A program made the translations under genes and the position numbers. Shown here piece after piece: positions 11,721 to 24,009 of a stretch of 64,000 nucleotides of DNA (its first letter is position 1; every line of letters begins with the position of its first letter). The notes below the pieces were generated by a model that searched no databases, was not told the DNA's origin, and was given only the letters and a program-made list of their open reading frames with translations. The DNA comes from Setophaga petechia (lineage: Eukaryota > Chordata > Aves > Passeriformes > Parulidae): contig JANCRA010000067.1 in NCBI GenBank assembly GCA_024362935.1, positions 481,795-545,794 of the forward strand, written 5' to 3'.

Positions 11721-13017
11721 ATGTGAAATGTGCTTTTCCAGGCCTCTCTGGAGCTGGGGTTCTAAAGCAGCTCAGGGTGTTACAGGGTGCTAAAAATCCT
11801 TGGGTTTCACCTTTGGAAGAAGGAAGAGAGATGGAGGAAAAAAGGTAAAAATAAAAGGTAAACAGGGCTGATGACAGCGCTTTAATTCAGTGCTGTGTTT
11901 CCAGAGAGGCTGCACAGTTTCAATCTGGTGCTCAGGCTGTTAATCCATCCCCTCTCGTGCCCTTTCCCGGGATTAGTTGTGCTGTTTACCCATTGTTCCA
12001 AGGCAGTGAAATGACTCACACCGTGCCTGTTCCCAGGAAATCTTGCCAGGTGAGGGAGGGTGACATTTACTGGGGGACCTGTTAATTGGAACCCACCCTA
12101 ATAACACAAACAGAACAGGAATTCCCCAGCTCTGCGTGGCCTGAGCTTTATCATCCCATCTCTGGGAGGCTCCGTGTGCCTGTTCCACTGGGCAGCCCCG
12201 AACAATCCCCTCTCACAGCTCCTGCCATCACAGCAGGGAAAGGCCAAACGGCTCCTGAAATGGAATATTCAACGGCTCTGGGAGGGGTCAGGGAGAGGGA
12301 AATGCATTTTCCCAGGAGACAAAGCCAAGCATTTGTCCCTTAGGGAGCCGCTGCACCTCTGCAGGTTGGGAGGAGCTCCATGGGAAGGCAGGGAGGGATG
12401 CACAAATCCATTTCCTCCATTTCCTCACCAATCCTTCCCAGGATCCACCCACAGGGTGGCATCAGGTGCTGGCAGCTGGAGATCCATCAGAAATGGTCCC
12501 AAGGTGCAGTGTCACCCTGGTTTTTTAAGATTTTCTAACTCTTCTGATGTTGGCATTCTCGTAGCGAACTTTCTCACGCACTTTCTGTAAATAATTACTG
12601 TTTTGCATTCCTTTGTGGAGGAGGAGAAAGTTGATGGACTGTTGGTCTGCCCAGTGTCACTGGAGAGGTGGCACTGTCACCCTCCAATCCACTGTCACTC
12701 TTGGAAAACTATAAATGTTGGATCAGAAAATAAATTTCCCATTTTTCTTCACCTTGAGAGCAGCAGTGTGTGTTTGTGTTCTTTCGTGTCCCATAGCGAC
12801 ATCAGAGGTTCCCTCGGATCTGCTGCTTCTCCTCCCTTTTCTGACTCCAGGAGAATTTATTCCCCAGGATTTGCAGGTGAAAGCAGTGGGAAAACGAGGC
12901 AGTGCCTGAATGAAAGCAGATCCAGGGAATTTTCTTTTGGAGGTGATTCCTTTGCTCCGATAGAATTGTTCAGTGCTGCTCATCCACCCCTGGGTGTTGG
13001 GGAATTTTTGTTTTTTC
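11721..13017. other. Spacer, no gene recognised
   Basis: Mixed-composition sequence. Open frames of up to 195 codons occur on both strands (for example 12603-13190 +, 12723-13214 -), overlapping each other and running into the CR1 copy. None shows a recognisable domain. Confidence 0.4.
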
Positions 13018-13400
13018 CTGTTTGTCCCTGGGAGCTGCTCCAGAGGGGGATCAGAGGGATGGAACTCCTCTGCTGTGAGGAAAGGCTGAGGAAAATGGGA
13101 TTGCTCAGCCTGGAGGAGTCTGCAGGGAGATTTCATTGCTGCCTTTCTGTGCTTAAAGGGAGCCCAAAGGAAGATGGGACCAATTTTTAACCAGGATCTG
13201 TTGCAATGGGACAAGGAGTGATGGTTTTAAACTAAAAAAAAAAAAAAAATGGATTTAAATGAACTTTAAGTGGGAATTTATCTTTTATTATGAAAGTGAT
13301 GAAACACTGGCCCAGGTTGCCCAGAAAGGTGCTGGGTTTCCATTCCTGGGAATATTCAAAGTTCCTTCCAAGCCAAAGAATTCCATGATTCTGTGATCCA
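13018..13400 (+). mobile_element. CR1-type LINE fragment, sense
   Basis: Contains CR1 3' landmarks in sense order: GGGAGCTGCTCCAGAG, GGCTGAGGAAAATGGG, GCTCAGCCTGGAGGAG, then CCCAGGTTGCCCAGAAAGG. It ends in ATTCCATGATTCTGTGAT, the short tandem tail typical of CR1. It is strongly 5'-truncated with no coding region left. An A run at 13230-13248 interrupts it. Confidence 0.8.
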
Positions 13401-14044
13401 TCATTCTGCCAGTCCTGTGGTCATCCTTGCTGGACTTGGGAATTCAGAGTTTTCATTATTTTTCCTGCCTAATTTTCCTTTGTTCATATTGAGGAGTTCT
13501 GTCCAGATTTTAGGTTTTCTTACACCAGGAGCAGATGCAATTTCATTGTTATGTGTTAAATTATTTATATGTAATAGGGAATACCATGAATGGAGCTAAT
13601 CTTAATAATGACAGGCTAAAATAACTCAGGACATGAAAGGCTGGAATTAAGGAATCCACCTTAATTAATTAAGGACCTCACTTTAGGATTTTTCAATCAG
13701 GATTTCAAGCCTTCATTTGGGTATATTTGGTGTAAAGATGTTCAGGCCAAGAAATTGGTTTTAATGTGTAATTCAAATGTATTGTAATGTATAATTAGAA
13801 TAATTAAATAATTAAAGTTTAGTGTATAATTTTCTGCCTTGTCCAGTGGAATCTTTGGAATTTCACTTGGTTTTTTTAAGCCAAATCAATAATTTGAGCC
13901 ACAGATCCTCAACAAGAAATCGAGCCTTGGCTCAGAAGTGCAGAGGGAGAACACAGAGCCTGTTCCAGTGGATCAATCCTCTCCCTGTGCATCCATGCCT
14001 GGTTTTTATCTTCTTCCAAGAAGGAAATGTAAATCCTAGAATCA

Positions 14045-14175
14045 GAATGATTTTACAGTCACAGAACCCCAGAGTGGTTTGGGTTGGAAGGGACCTTAAA
14101 GCTCATCCAGCTCCACCCCAGCCATGGCCATGGGCACCTTCCACCTTCCCAGGCTGCTCCAAGCCCCATCCACCC
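14045..14175 (-). mobile_element. CR1 3' fragment, antisense
   Basis: Reads CAGAACCCCAGAGTGG, GGTTGGAAGGGACCTTAAAG and CTCATCCAGCTCC on the + strand, the reverse complement of a CR1 3' end. It is truncated after about 130 bp. Confidence 0.85.
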
Positions 14176-15164
14176 AGGGAAGATCAGGAATTACAAATAT
14201 CACAATTCTGACCCTTTGACCAACTCCATTTAAATTTCCCCCTCAGCCAATGCTGAAGATCAGGTAGGGATTAATTATAACTGAAAAACCAGGGATTAAT
14301 TATAACTAATAAGTCAAGGCAGAAGAGGGTCCAGTTTTTTGTTTTTTGGGGTTTTTTTTCTGTATCAATTGAAATATTTGGGTTGTCCCAGATGCTACCA
14401 AAACACAGAACTGCAAGCAAAGGGAATGTGGCTGACAGGGAATGGGGTTGTACAAAAATACACAAAGCAAGATGAAAGGGAGAGCCAGAAACTGAATCAG
14501 TAAAGGATCCCCAGAGTTTTGCAGAAGGCTTAAAACAATCACTTTTGCCACTGTAGGGGAAAAGAAATAGAAAATAAAGGAATAATAATTTTAAAAATAA
14601 TTTTTAATAATAATTTTCCCTCTGCCATCTGGTAGGGAATTGTAAAACATACCAGAGCTAAAAGCCAACCTCCATCTCCAATTCCACTTCTCTTCACAGC
14701 CAAAACCACAGGGGAGCAAATAAAATCCAGACCCCAGAGCCAAAGGATTCTTTTATGGATCCATCAGATCTCTGGGAGTCACCTGTGTCCCATCCCCTGT
14801 GCTCCCCTCATTCCTGAGCTCCAGATGTGCCTCAGGAGAGACAGGCAGGGGAAAATGAGGGGATTCACCCCAGGCACACGTGGGCAGGGGATAACAACCC
14901 TTCTGGCATGAAAATGAGACATTTTCTGTGGTCAGCAAAACCTCTGCCATGGCCGGGGCTGCTCTGAGTCCATCCCAGCCCAGCAAGGGGAAAAAGGGAA
15001 AAATATTTGTGGGTAAAAGCCCTTCCTTTAATCAGGGGTTCCCAAAGTGCCAGAGGTGCTTCCCTAAAGGTCCTGAAGGAGCAGCCCAGGGCATTGTGGA
15101 GCACAAGTGATTGCTCTGGGAGGTGTGGGGGTCAGTGCAGCCACAGGGCTGGAGAAAAGATCCA
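14176..15164. other. Spacer, no gene recognised
   Basis: Contains a short tandem duplication of GGGATTAATTATAACT near 14268-14310. The rest is mixed composition with no supported gene. Confidence 0.4.
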
Positions 15165-16706
15165 AGAGATTCCTCTGGATTCCACAGGAGGGAAGGGACA
15201 ATTCCATAATTCCCGGGAGAGCCATGAGATCCCCTGGATTCCACAGGAGGGAAGGGACAAATCCATTTTGGGGAGGTCCATGAGAATCCCCTGGATTCCA
15301 ACAGAAGGGAAAGTACAACTCCATTCCTGGGAGAGCCATGAGGTCCTCTGGTTTCCACAGGATGGAAGGGACAACTTCATCATTCCTGGGAGATCCATGG
15401 AGATCCCCTGGATTCCACAACAGGGAATGGACAATTCCATTCCTGGGAGAGCTGTGAGATCCCCTGGATTCCACAGGAGGGGACAACTCCATCAGTCCTG
15501 GGAGATCCATGAGATCTCCTGGATTCCACAGGAGGGAAGGGACAACTCCATTCCTGGGAGATCCAAGAGATTCCTTTGGATTCCACAGGAAGGAAGGGAC
15601 AACTCCATTTCTGGGAGATCCATGAGAGATCCATGAGATCCCCTGGAATCCACAGGAGGGAAGGGACAACTCCATTTTTGGGAGGTCCATGAGATCCCCT
15701 GGATTCCAACAGAAGGGAAGGCACAACTCCATCATTCCTGGGAGAGCCATGGAGACCCCCTGGATTCCAACTCCATTCCTGGGAGATCTGTGAGATCCAT
15801 GAGATTCCCTGGATTCCACAGGAGGGAAGGGACAACTCCATCATTCCTGGGAGATCCATGAGATTCCTCTGGATTCCACAGGAGAGAAGGGACAACTCAG
15901 TTCCTGGGAGATCCATGAGATCCTCTGGATTCCAACAGGAGGGAAGGGACAACTCAGTTCCTGGGAGATCCATGAGATCCTCTGGATTCCAACAGGAGGG
16001 AAGGGACAACTCAGTTCCTGGGAGATCCATGAGATCCTCTGGATTCCAACAGAAGGGAAGGGACAACTCCATCATTCCTGGGAGAGCCATGAGATCCCCT
16101 GGATTCCACAGGAAGGAAGGGACAACTCCGTTCCTGGAAGATCCAAGAGATTCCTCTGGATTCCACAGGAGGGAAGGGACAACTCCGTTCCTGGGAGATC
16201 CATGGAGACCCCCTGGATTCCACAACAGGGAATGGACAATTCCATTCCTGGGAGAGCTGTGAGATCCCCTGGATTCCACAGGAGGGGACAATTCCATCAG
16301 TCCTGGGAGATCCATGAGATCTCCTGGATTCCACAGGAGAAAAAGGACAACTCCACTCTTAGGAGATCCATGAAATTCCCCTGGATTCCACAGGAGGGAA
16401 GGCACAACTCCATTCCTGGGAGATCCATGAGAGATCCATGAGATTCCCCTGGAATCCACAGGAGGGAAGGGAAAACTCCATTCCTGGGAGAGCCATGGAG
16501 ACCCCCAGGATTCCAACTCCATTTCTGGGAAATCCATGAGATCCCCTGGATTCTATGGGAAGGAAGGCACAACTCCATCATTCCTGGGAGACCCATGAGA
16601 TCTCCTGGATTCCACAGGAGAAAAAGGACAACTCCACTCTTGGGAGGTTCATGAGATCCCCTGGATTCCACAGGAGGGAAGGCACAACTCCATTCCTGGC
16701 AGGTGG
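15165..16706. repeat. 57-bp minisatellite, about 27 copies
   Basis: Imperfect units contain GGATTCCACAGGAGGGAAGG, GACAACTCCATTCCTGGGAG and ATCCATGAGATCCCC. Successive CTGG(A/T)TTCC markers at 15175, 15234, 15291, 15348, 15408, 15464 and 15519 give unit lengths of 55-60 bp. Open frames of 139-385 codons occur on both strands (for example 15380-16537 -, 15007-15636 +). They are by-products of the repeat, not proteins. Confidence 0.95.
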
Positions 16707-17251
16707 GGAACTCCAACCTGGATCACTGGGGCTGATCCCCCAGGAATTGCACACAGATATTTGGGAAGGGCTCACTCACCCAAACTCCTTTGTTTGTGGT
16801 GTTTTGGGCACATCCCTGCCTCACCTGGGGGTGTCTGCTCCAGGAAAGGCCCTGATCTCCCTGGTGTGCTCCATCTGCCAGGTGTCCTACAGCCCCAGGG
16901 AATCTCCAGGATTGTTGGATGCTGGTGAATCATCCCTCTGGAGAGCAGAGGACTCACCCAGCTGTCATCATGGATGTCTGCTGGAATTCGAGCTGTCTGA
17001 AACGATCCTGTTTTGCCTCCAGCTGCAGCCCCAGCAAGGCACAGCCCCCTTGCAGTTGTGGTGTCACATCTGGCAGAGCAGTGCAGATGTGTCAGAACCC
17101 TCAAACATCTCACTTGGCTCGAGGTGCCTGGAGGTGTGCACCTAAGTCGAGCTTAAATTCCTTCTTTGCAGATGCTTGGTCTGCCCTGGGCTCAGAGCCT
17201 GGAGCTGGAGGTGTGTGGGTCTAAATTAAACCCTCTCCTGGTCCCCTGTTT
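16707..17251. other. Spacer, no gene recognised
   Basis: GC-moderate sequence with overlapping open frames on both strands and no recognisable domain. Confidence 0.4.
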
Positions 17252-17871
17252 TGGGATCTCTGCTGCTCACAGTGACCCTGAGATGTGTCAGAAATTCTCT
17301 TTTCCCAGTCCAGCACTCAAAGAAGGAGTCAGAGCTCTTCAGTTCTCAGTCTCAAGGTTGTTTATTGTTTCTTATCTATAAAATTCTTTCTCCTGTCCAG
17401 CTGAGTTCCACTCAGTGGGACAGACAGAGGCTCTGCCCACCCTCAGAGCAGTGTTATCTTTTTAAACTAAAAACTACGTGTACAATATTTGCAATCACTG
17501 TCCAATGCCCATCACCTGTGTTAGACAGTGAGCTTCTACTCTAAACCAATCCCAAAGTGCCACCATCACAGCAGGAGATGGAGGCCAAGAAGAAGAAGGA
17601 GAAAGGCTGGACACACCCAGTTCCCTCCATCTTGCCCCCTCAACCTCCATTCCAAAAACCCTAAAATCTACTTTTCCACCCCATGATAACTTCACTAATA
17701 TTCTACCTAAACTGTTGTGGGTTGCTGATCTTCATACAAGGTTGGTAATTTGCTCCATGGGTCATCATCAAAATCACAGGGGCATTTTGGGCTCTGTGCC
17801 AGGGTCTCTGAGCCCCCTGGCAGGGGCTGGAGCCCTCCAGGGCAGCCAGAGGGATTTCCTGGGTTCCAACA
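17252..17871 (-). mobile_element. LTR, family B copy 1, antisense
   Basis: Shares a long series of blocks with 24205-24807 and 28840-29800: TGGGATCTCTG at the left, AAGAAGGAGTCAG, a TACTCTAAACCAATCC block, GGAGATGGAGGCCAAGAAG, and GGTCTCTGAGCCCC near the right. On the minus strand it starts TGTTGGAACCC and ends with CA. The + strand motif TTTTTAAACTAAAAACTACGTG gives a TATA-like box on the minus strand. Its length is about 620 bp. No clear target duplication was found. Confidence 0.7.
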
Positions 17872-18084
17872 ACCTTGGACAGGCTCAGCCTGGGTGTCCA
17901 AGGAGAGAGGATTTATCCCCCAGGATCTCAGGGTAGTGCCCAGTTTGCTGAGCCTCCTAAATTTAGGTTCAGCATGTAGGAATGTCCTCATGGCAGCCAG
18001 AACCAATGCAGCTCCAACTGCCCAAAATTTGGGATCTGGTTCAGAGCAAAATCAACTCCAAGGCAGCAAATGAGGCTGAATGTG
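17872..18084. other. Spacer, unassigned
   Basis: About 210 bp between an LTR and a CR1 fragment. I cannot assign it. Confidence 0.4.
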
Positions 18085-18482
18085 ATGTGGGGGCCTTGGG
18101 ATATCTGGAGAGGAGAAGCTCCAGGGAGAGCTCAGAGCCCCTGGCAGGGCCTGGAGGGGCTCCAGGAGAGCTGGAGAGGGGCTGGGGACAAGGGATGGAG
18201 GGACAGGACACAGGGAATGGCTCCCAGTGCCAGAGGGCAGGGATGGGTGGGAGATTGGGAATTGGGAATTCCTGGCTGGGATGGAATTCCCAGAGCAGCT
18301 GGGGCTGCCCCTGGAGGACTCGAAGTCCTGAAGTGCCCTGAAGTGTCCAAGACCAGGCTGGACAGGGCTTGGAGCACCCTGGGACAGTGGGAGGTGTCCC
18401 TGCCCCTGGCACTGGGTGGAACAAATGACCTCTAAATCCCTTCCAATCCAACCCATTCCATGGTTCCATGGAAGGTCTGAAG
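18085..18482 (+). mobile_element. CR1-type LINE fragment, sense
   Basis: Sense CR1 landmarks occur in order: GGAGAAGCTCCAGGGAGAG, GGGACAAGGGATGGAGGGAC, AGGCTGGACAGGGCTTGGAG, CACCCTGGGACAGTGGGAGG and CCTTCCAATCCAACCCATTC, ending in a short CATGGTTCCATGG tail. It is 5'-truncated. Both strands hold open frames of more than 100 codons, which is common in GC-rich CR1 3' regions and not evidence of a gene. Confidence 0.85.
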
Positions 18483-18942
18483 GCTCCTGGGATCAGATAT
18501 AATTCCAAAGCCACTGCAGGAGGGCTTGGACAGCCCTGAGAAATGGATCCTTCTCTCTTTGACCAGAAAGGACTGGAGGAGTCCAGATGGACCCTCGGAC
18601 ATCAGATGGGTCCCACCTGGCCTCAGGGTTTGGGACATGGATGGAAAAAGCTGTGAGACTATGGAAGGGGAATCTGAGATCCAGCTGAGGTCATGCCAGC
18701 CTGGCCATTCCCTAAAAGCCATGGATGGAGAGGCCAGGGCTTGGCATTTGGGTAACAAAGGGAAGGAATTGGCTCCTCCACACCTGAAATGCAAACGGAA
18801 CAAACCCATTGTGTGAGGAGGCTCACAGGCAATTTGCCAAAACAAATAAACACAAAGTTGTGCCTTTATTTTCTCCCTCTTTAATGCAGCAGGAAGCAAG
18901 ACAGGAATATATTCCACTTGCCACTTAGGGGGGAAATCTGTA
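18483..18942. other. Spacer, no gene recognised
   Basis: Open frames of 96-161 codons overlap on opposite strands with no recognisable domain. Confidence 0.4.
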
Positions 18943-19135
18943 AAGATTTTATTTTATTTTATTTTATTTTATTTTATTTTATTTTATTTTATTTTATTTT
19001 ATTTTATTTTATTTTATTTTATTTTATTTTTAGTTAATTTTATTTATTTTATTTTAATTTAATTTAATGATATTGTTTTTATTATATTATTTATTATTTT
19101 ATTATATTTTATTTTATTTTTATTTCCATTTCAAA
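18943..19135. repeat. TTTTA pentanucleotide microsatellite
   Basis: A nearly perfect run of TTTTA from about 18948 to 19030, followed by degenerate T/A-rich repeats to 19135. Confidence 0.95.
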
Positions 19136-19948
19136 CTGGGATATGTTTCAAGTAAGAGAACACCAGTTTGGAATATCCTAAGCCACATCAGACCTCTAAA
19201 TAAAATTATTTAATTTTTGTCATTTTGCTTGATCCTAAGCAGGAATTCATTTCCATAGGTCCTGTACGAATCCTGAGATCTTTTGCTGCTCTTCCTTCCA
19301 AGCTCCCAGGCCAATAAATCATATTCTGATATAAATTTTCATGTCTGAGTGTGATTTCTGCTCCCACCACTCAATCACTTAGAGATCAAGAGAAAAAACT
19401 CCAGTGAAGCTTCCACGTGCACAGACATGTCAGGATTTGGCTCCACGCCTCAACAGAGGAGTTTTTCCAGAATATTCCTTTCCTATAGACTCAGGCAGAG
19501 AACTCCAATCCCAGAGTTTCCAGCCCTGCATCCTACAAGTTTTCCTTGGAGGTTTCCCAGTCTCGACCAAACAAATTCCTCACTGTGTGAGAACTGATGG
19601 AACTCCAGCCAAATGTGGGAAGTTTCACCCCAATCCTTGGGTTAAAAGGAGCTGGGTTTTAGGGATGCACTGATAACAAATGTCTCCACAGGCTGATGAG
19701 GTTGTGAAGCCAAACATCACTCACCCTCTTGGTTTTGGGTACAAAAACCCTCTTTTGGTGGAGCAGCTCTGTGGCATGGGCAGTTCTGGTGCCAGGAGCA
19801 GGGGTCAGGGGTTGGCATCCCATTCCCACATCCCAGGGGTCGGTTTGGCTGCTGGTGGAGGTGAAGCAGCCTCACAGGCACGAAGGGATGGATCAGGAGC
19901 TCTGTGCTGTGCATTTTGTGAGTGATTCCCTGTGCAGGTGAGGGGAGA
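19136..19948. other. Spacer, no gene recognised
   Basis: The stretch at 19310-19375 holds AATAAATCATATTCTGATA and could be the end of an old LTR, but I cannot define its ends. Nothing else is recognised. Confidence 0.35.
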
Positions 19949-20396
19949 TGTCACACGAGTCTGCCTTGTGACATTCACATTCTCTGAAAAATCCCCTTGC
20001 CCAGGATTTTTCTTCTGAGAAGCCTCAGAGAAAAATGAAAACAATTCTTATCTCATTTGCTTCTTCTGTGTTGTGCTCATGTGCAATGTGTTTGGGGATT
20101 GTTTACCCACAGGTGATTGTTCCATTGGATTCTGTGTGAGTTGTTTTCACTCTTTGGCCAGTCAGGGCCAAACTGTGTCAGGACTCTGGAAAGAGTCAGG
20201 AGTTTTCATTATTATCTTTTTAGCATTCTGTAAGTATCCTTTCTGTATTCTTTAGTATAGTTTAGTATAGTATAGTATAGTATAGTATAGTATAGTATAG
20301 TATAGTATAGTATTCTTAAATACAATATTGTATAATAAAGTAATAAATTAGCGTTCTGAGGGCATGGAGTCAGATTCATCATTCCTGCCTTCGTCA
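19949..20396 (+). mobile_element. LTR, family D, with internal TAGTA microsatellite
   Basis: Proposed ends are TGTCACACGAG and CTTCGTCA, flanked by GGAGA (19944-19948) and GGACA (20397-20401), a 5-bp near-duplication with one mismatch. Landmarks are GAAAAATCCCCTTGCCCAGG, a GTAAGTATCCTTTCTGTATTC block, a TAGTA run at about 20262-20312, ATAATAAAGTAATAAATTAG as polyadenylation region, and GGCATGGAGTCAGATTCATC. I recognise the type as a very common songbird LTR. A 5-bp duplication would suit an ERVL-like element; that is inference. Family C copies are related through GGATTTTTC and CATGGAGTCAGATCCTC. Confidence 0.75.
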
Positions 20397-20499
20397 GGAC
20401 ATTCCCTGCAAATCCAATTCTGCTTCATGCTCTGCAAGGAGCCAGCAATTGTGGCAGCTCTAAAAAAAGCAGTTGCAGAAAATAAAAAAAGCATCCTTA

Positions 20500-20665
20500 G
20501 AGATATATATTTTATAGAAATATATATAAAATATATTAAAAAATATATAAATAAAAAAGTATATAAAATATATTAAAATATATATATAAATATATATAAA
20601 ATATATAAAAAAGTATATAAATATATATAAAATATATAAAGATATATAAAAAGTATATTTTTTTG
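20500..20665. repeat. TATATAAA AT-rich tract
   Basis: Irregular TATATAAAATATAT repeats with no other content. Confidence 0.85.
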
Positions 20666-21079
20666 TTTTTGATACCCGTTGTGGGGACGGCTGGCACATA
20701 GCACAAATTTTCTTTTCCTCAAGATGCTTTTCTGAGCTTACAATAATTTCACAAATAAAATACTGTGTAGGTGAAATGCCAGAGGGCCCAAGTTTGCAGG
20801 TTCAGTGACCAAAATCTCATGTAAAACATTCTAGCCAAAATGAGATGGGAGAGTCATGCCTTACTATCCAAAGTATTCCTTAAAAATAACCTACAACAGG
20901 GTATCTCTGTGTGTTTGTCAGGGTGTGTGATTGTAGAAGTGGAATATAAATGTGAAATGCAAAGGTAAAAAACAGAAGGAGGAGACTCACTGATGTGATG
21001 AGGGAAGAAGTTCTGCAGAGCTTTCCCTGAGGAAAAAAGAAGCTCTGGCTTTTTCTTCCCAAACTTTGATGGGGGAGGA
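20666..21079. other. Spacer, no feature recognised
   Basis: Mixed-composition sequence between an AT tract and a minisatellite. No gene is supported. Confidence 0.4.
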
Positions 21080-22095
21080 AAGGGGAGAAGGGGAAGGTCT
21101 GGAGAAAGGGAAGGTCTAGAGAAAGGGAAGGTCTGGAGAAAGAGAAAGTCTGGAGATATGGGAAGGTCTGGAGAAGGAGAAGGTCTGGAGAAAAGGTTTG
21201 GAGAAAGGGAAGGTTTGGAGAAAGAAAAGGTCTGGGGAAAGGGAAGGTCTGGAGAAGGGGAAGGTCTGGAGAAAAGGGAAGGTTTGGAGAAAAGGGAAGG
21301 TCTGGAGAAAAGGGAAGGTTTGGAGAAAGGGAAGGTTTGGAGAAAGGGAAGGTCTGGAGAAAAGGTTTGGAGAAAGGGAAGGTTTGGAGAAAGAAAAGGT
21401 CTGGGGAAAGGGAAGGTCTGGAGAAAAGGGAAGGTCTTGAGAAAGGGAAGGTTTGGAGAAAGAAAAGGTCTGGGGAAAAAAGGTCTGGAGAAGGAGAAGG
21501 TCTGGAGAAAAGGTTTGGAGAAAGGGAAGGTTTGGAGAAAAGGTTTGGAGAAAGGGAAGGTTTGGAGAAAGGGAAGGTTTGGAGAAAAGGTTTGGAGAAA
21601 GGGAAGGTTTGGAGAAAGGGAAGGTTTGGAGAAAGGGAAGGTTTGGAGAAAAGGTTTGGAGAAAGGGAAGGTTTGAAGAAAGAAAAGGTCTGGAGAAAGG
21701 GAAGGTCTGGAGAAGGGGAAGGCCTGGAGAAAAGGGAAGGTTTGGAGAAAGAGAAGGTCTGGAGATATGGGAAGGTCTGGAGAAGGAGAAGGTCTGGGGA
21801 AAAAAGGTCTGGAGAGAGGGAAGGTTTGGAGAAAGGGAAGGTTTGGAGAAGGAGAAGGTCTGGAGAAAGGGAAGGTCTGGAGAAAGAGATCGCAAGAAAG
21901 GGAAGGTTTGGAGAAGGAGAAGGTCTGGAGAAAGGGAAGGTCTGGAGAAATGGGAAGGTCTGGAGAAGGAGAAGGTCTGGAGAAAATGTTTGGAGAAAGG
22001 GAAGGTTTGGAGAAAGAGAAGGTCTGGTGAAAGATGTTGGGTGGGAGAAAGGGAAGGTTTGGAGAAGGAGAAGGTCTGGAGAAGTGGGAAGGACT
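21080..22095 (+). repeat. 17-18-bp purine-rich minisatellite, about 57 copies
   Basis: The unit is GGAAGGTCTGGAGAAAG with C/T and small-indel variants. The + strand is almost all purine apart from one TCT or TTT per unit. Because most units are 17 or 18 bp, both strands stay open over long stretches. The minus strand has a 428-codon frame rich in LSPNLPFLQTF and the + strand has 170-259-codon frames rich in EKGKVWRKG. These are repeat artefacts. Confidence 0.95.
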
Positions 22096-22169
22096 AGCAG
22101 CAGTCACAGAGTCTGAGTGGAGTAAAAGGTGCCCAAGCAACTCTTTTCTTCCCAGAATAAATAAGGATT

Positions 22170-22330
22170 TTTAAAATCACAGAATTCCAGAGTGGTTTGG
22201 GTTGGACAGGACCTTAAGGCTCATCAACCCCTGCCATGGCAGGGACACCTTCCAATGTCCCTGGCTGCTCCAAGCCAGGTCCAACCTGGCCATGGACACT
22301 TCCAGGGATGGGGAATCCACAACTTTTTAT
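22170..22330 (-). mobile_element. CR1 3' fragment, antisense
   Basis: Landmarks on the + strand are AATCACAGAATTCCAGAGTG, GGGTTGGACAGGACCTTAAG, CCATGGCAGGGACACCTTCC and CTTCCAGGGATGGGGAATCC. It is a truncated CR1 tail in reverse orientation. Confidence 0.9.
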
Positions 22331-22954
22331 TTGCACAGAAATCCAGAATCCATGAGCGTGCCTGTGTGTCAGGAAGGAGGAAAAGTGATCAGGGCAGGGC
22401 TGAGGGAAGAAGGAGATGGGGGCAGATGGAAAAACTTTGGCTCATGGAAAATCTGAAGGATCCCTTGCCCCCACTGCAGCATTCCTTCCCAAAACGGGGC
22501 CAAGCAGCCCAGGGGGGTGGGATAATTGAAAAGCAAGAGTGGGATGGTTTTTAGATGGGGTTTTAATCTTTCCACAAAAACTCATAAAGCCTGAATGGCC
22601 CTCCTGAGGCCCCATTTTATTGCCACAAATTCCCCCCGCGTCCCTGGGAGGAGTAGCTCACACACTAAAGCTCCTTGTGAGTCCAAGCAAAAACAAATTC
22701 CTTCAGCCACCTCCTCACAGCTGCCAGAAACCCCCATTTCCCCAGCAATTCCCACTTTTTCTTCTCCAGGCATTTCATTTTCCAGGAGAGCCAGAGGCTC
22801 CAGCAAAACTGAGGGTGGGATTTGTGACCTCTCCCTGCAGCCTTTAGGGTTAATAATGACACATCACTTGTTATTCCTCAGGTGAATTCCCATTTTTTGA
22901 AGTTTTGGAGTTTTTTGGATGCAGATCTTCACAAATTATTTGATTTTCCTACTA
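22331..22954. other. Spacer, no gene recognised
   Basis: Overlapping short open frames on both strands and no recognisable motif. Confidence 0.35.
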
Positions 22955-23015
22955 AAATAGAATTATAAGGTTGGAAAAGTCCTCCAAGGTCATCCATTCC
23001 AAACTCCAACCAAAT
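22955..23015 (-). mobile_element. Short CR1 3' tail, antisense
   Basis: ATAGAATTATAAGGTTGGAA followed by GGTCATCCATTCCAAACTCC is a degenerate CR1 3' end of about 60 bp. Confidence 0.65.
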
Positions 23016-23309
23016 TCAACTGTGCCAAATAAACCAAAGTGAAATGCTGATATTTCAGCCCCCTGCCCACTCCTCCTTCCTCCAGGATAAAGAAATTGTG
23101 GATATCTGAACCCTTGGGATTATGTTTTGTATTTATTCCTTTTATTTCCTTTTTTTTTAATGACTGGAAAGGATGATTTGATGAAGGTGTCATCTAATTA
23201 AATGAAGATCCAGCTGGGGCCAGGATCTCTCCCACATGAAAAGGAACAAAGAAAGTTGGGATAAATTGTTCCTCAGTTCTTTGTGTGTCTTGTTAAGCAA
23301 TCCTGTCCT

Positions 23310-23665
23310 GCAGTAATATTAATATTAATATTAATATTAATATTAATATTAATATTAATATTAATATTTGTGTTAATAATATAATAATATATTTATATAT
23401 TTTAATATAGTAATAATATATAATATATAATATACATTACATATAATACATATGTGTAATGTATTAATAATATATATCAATATATGAATAATATTAATTT
23501 TTGTCTTCACATTATTACTTGTGTTAATATTACTGTTAATATTACTATTAATATTTGTATTAATAGTAATATTTGTAGTCATAGCAATTCTTATAGTTTT
23601 AATGTTAATAATATTAGCAATTCTTATAGTTTTAATATTAATAATATTATTAATAATAGCAATAA
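23310..23665. repeat. TTAATA microsatellite and AT-rich tract
   Basis: TTAATA repeats perfectly from about 23313 to 23370, followed by irregular ATAATATATTAAT-type sequence to 23665. Confidence 0.9.
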
Positions 23666-24009
23666 AAAGCTATAGAGGTGTGACTTGAACATGAAAATTC
23701 ACATTCCAAATGCATATTAAAGGGTCTGGCAGCTTGGTGGGTCCCTGAACTCTTTTCTCCCTATAAAATTCATGTTTGCTGTTCGTCTGAAGACCCCAGG
23801 AAAATCTTCCTGCATGATCAGGGACCACTGGGAATATTTCATTCTCACCCACTCCCCACAGGTGAAATGATCAGTGCAAAAACAACAGAGGTGGCTTTCA
23901 GAAGACCAGCAGAAGTTTTTGAAACCTGGAAATCAAGACAGAAATTCAAGTGGTTGTTCTTATCAATAGATAAGATCCACATTGTCAGTGTGAGTGTTGG
24001 TGTTAATCC

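Noticed and set aside
15380..16537. A 385-codon minus-strand frame
   Set aside because: It lies entirely within the 57-bp minisatellite, is repetitive, and overlaps open frames on the other strand.
20854..22140. A 428-codon minus-strand frame rich in P, S, L and F
   Set aside because: It is generated by the 17-18-bp minisatellite, and the same DNA is open on the + strand.
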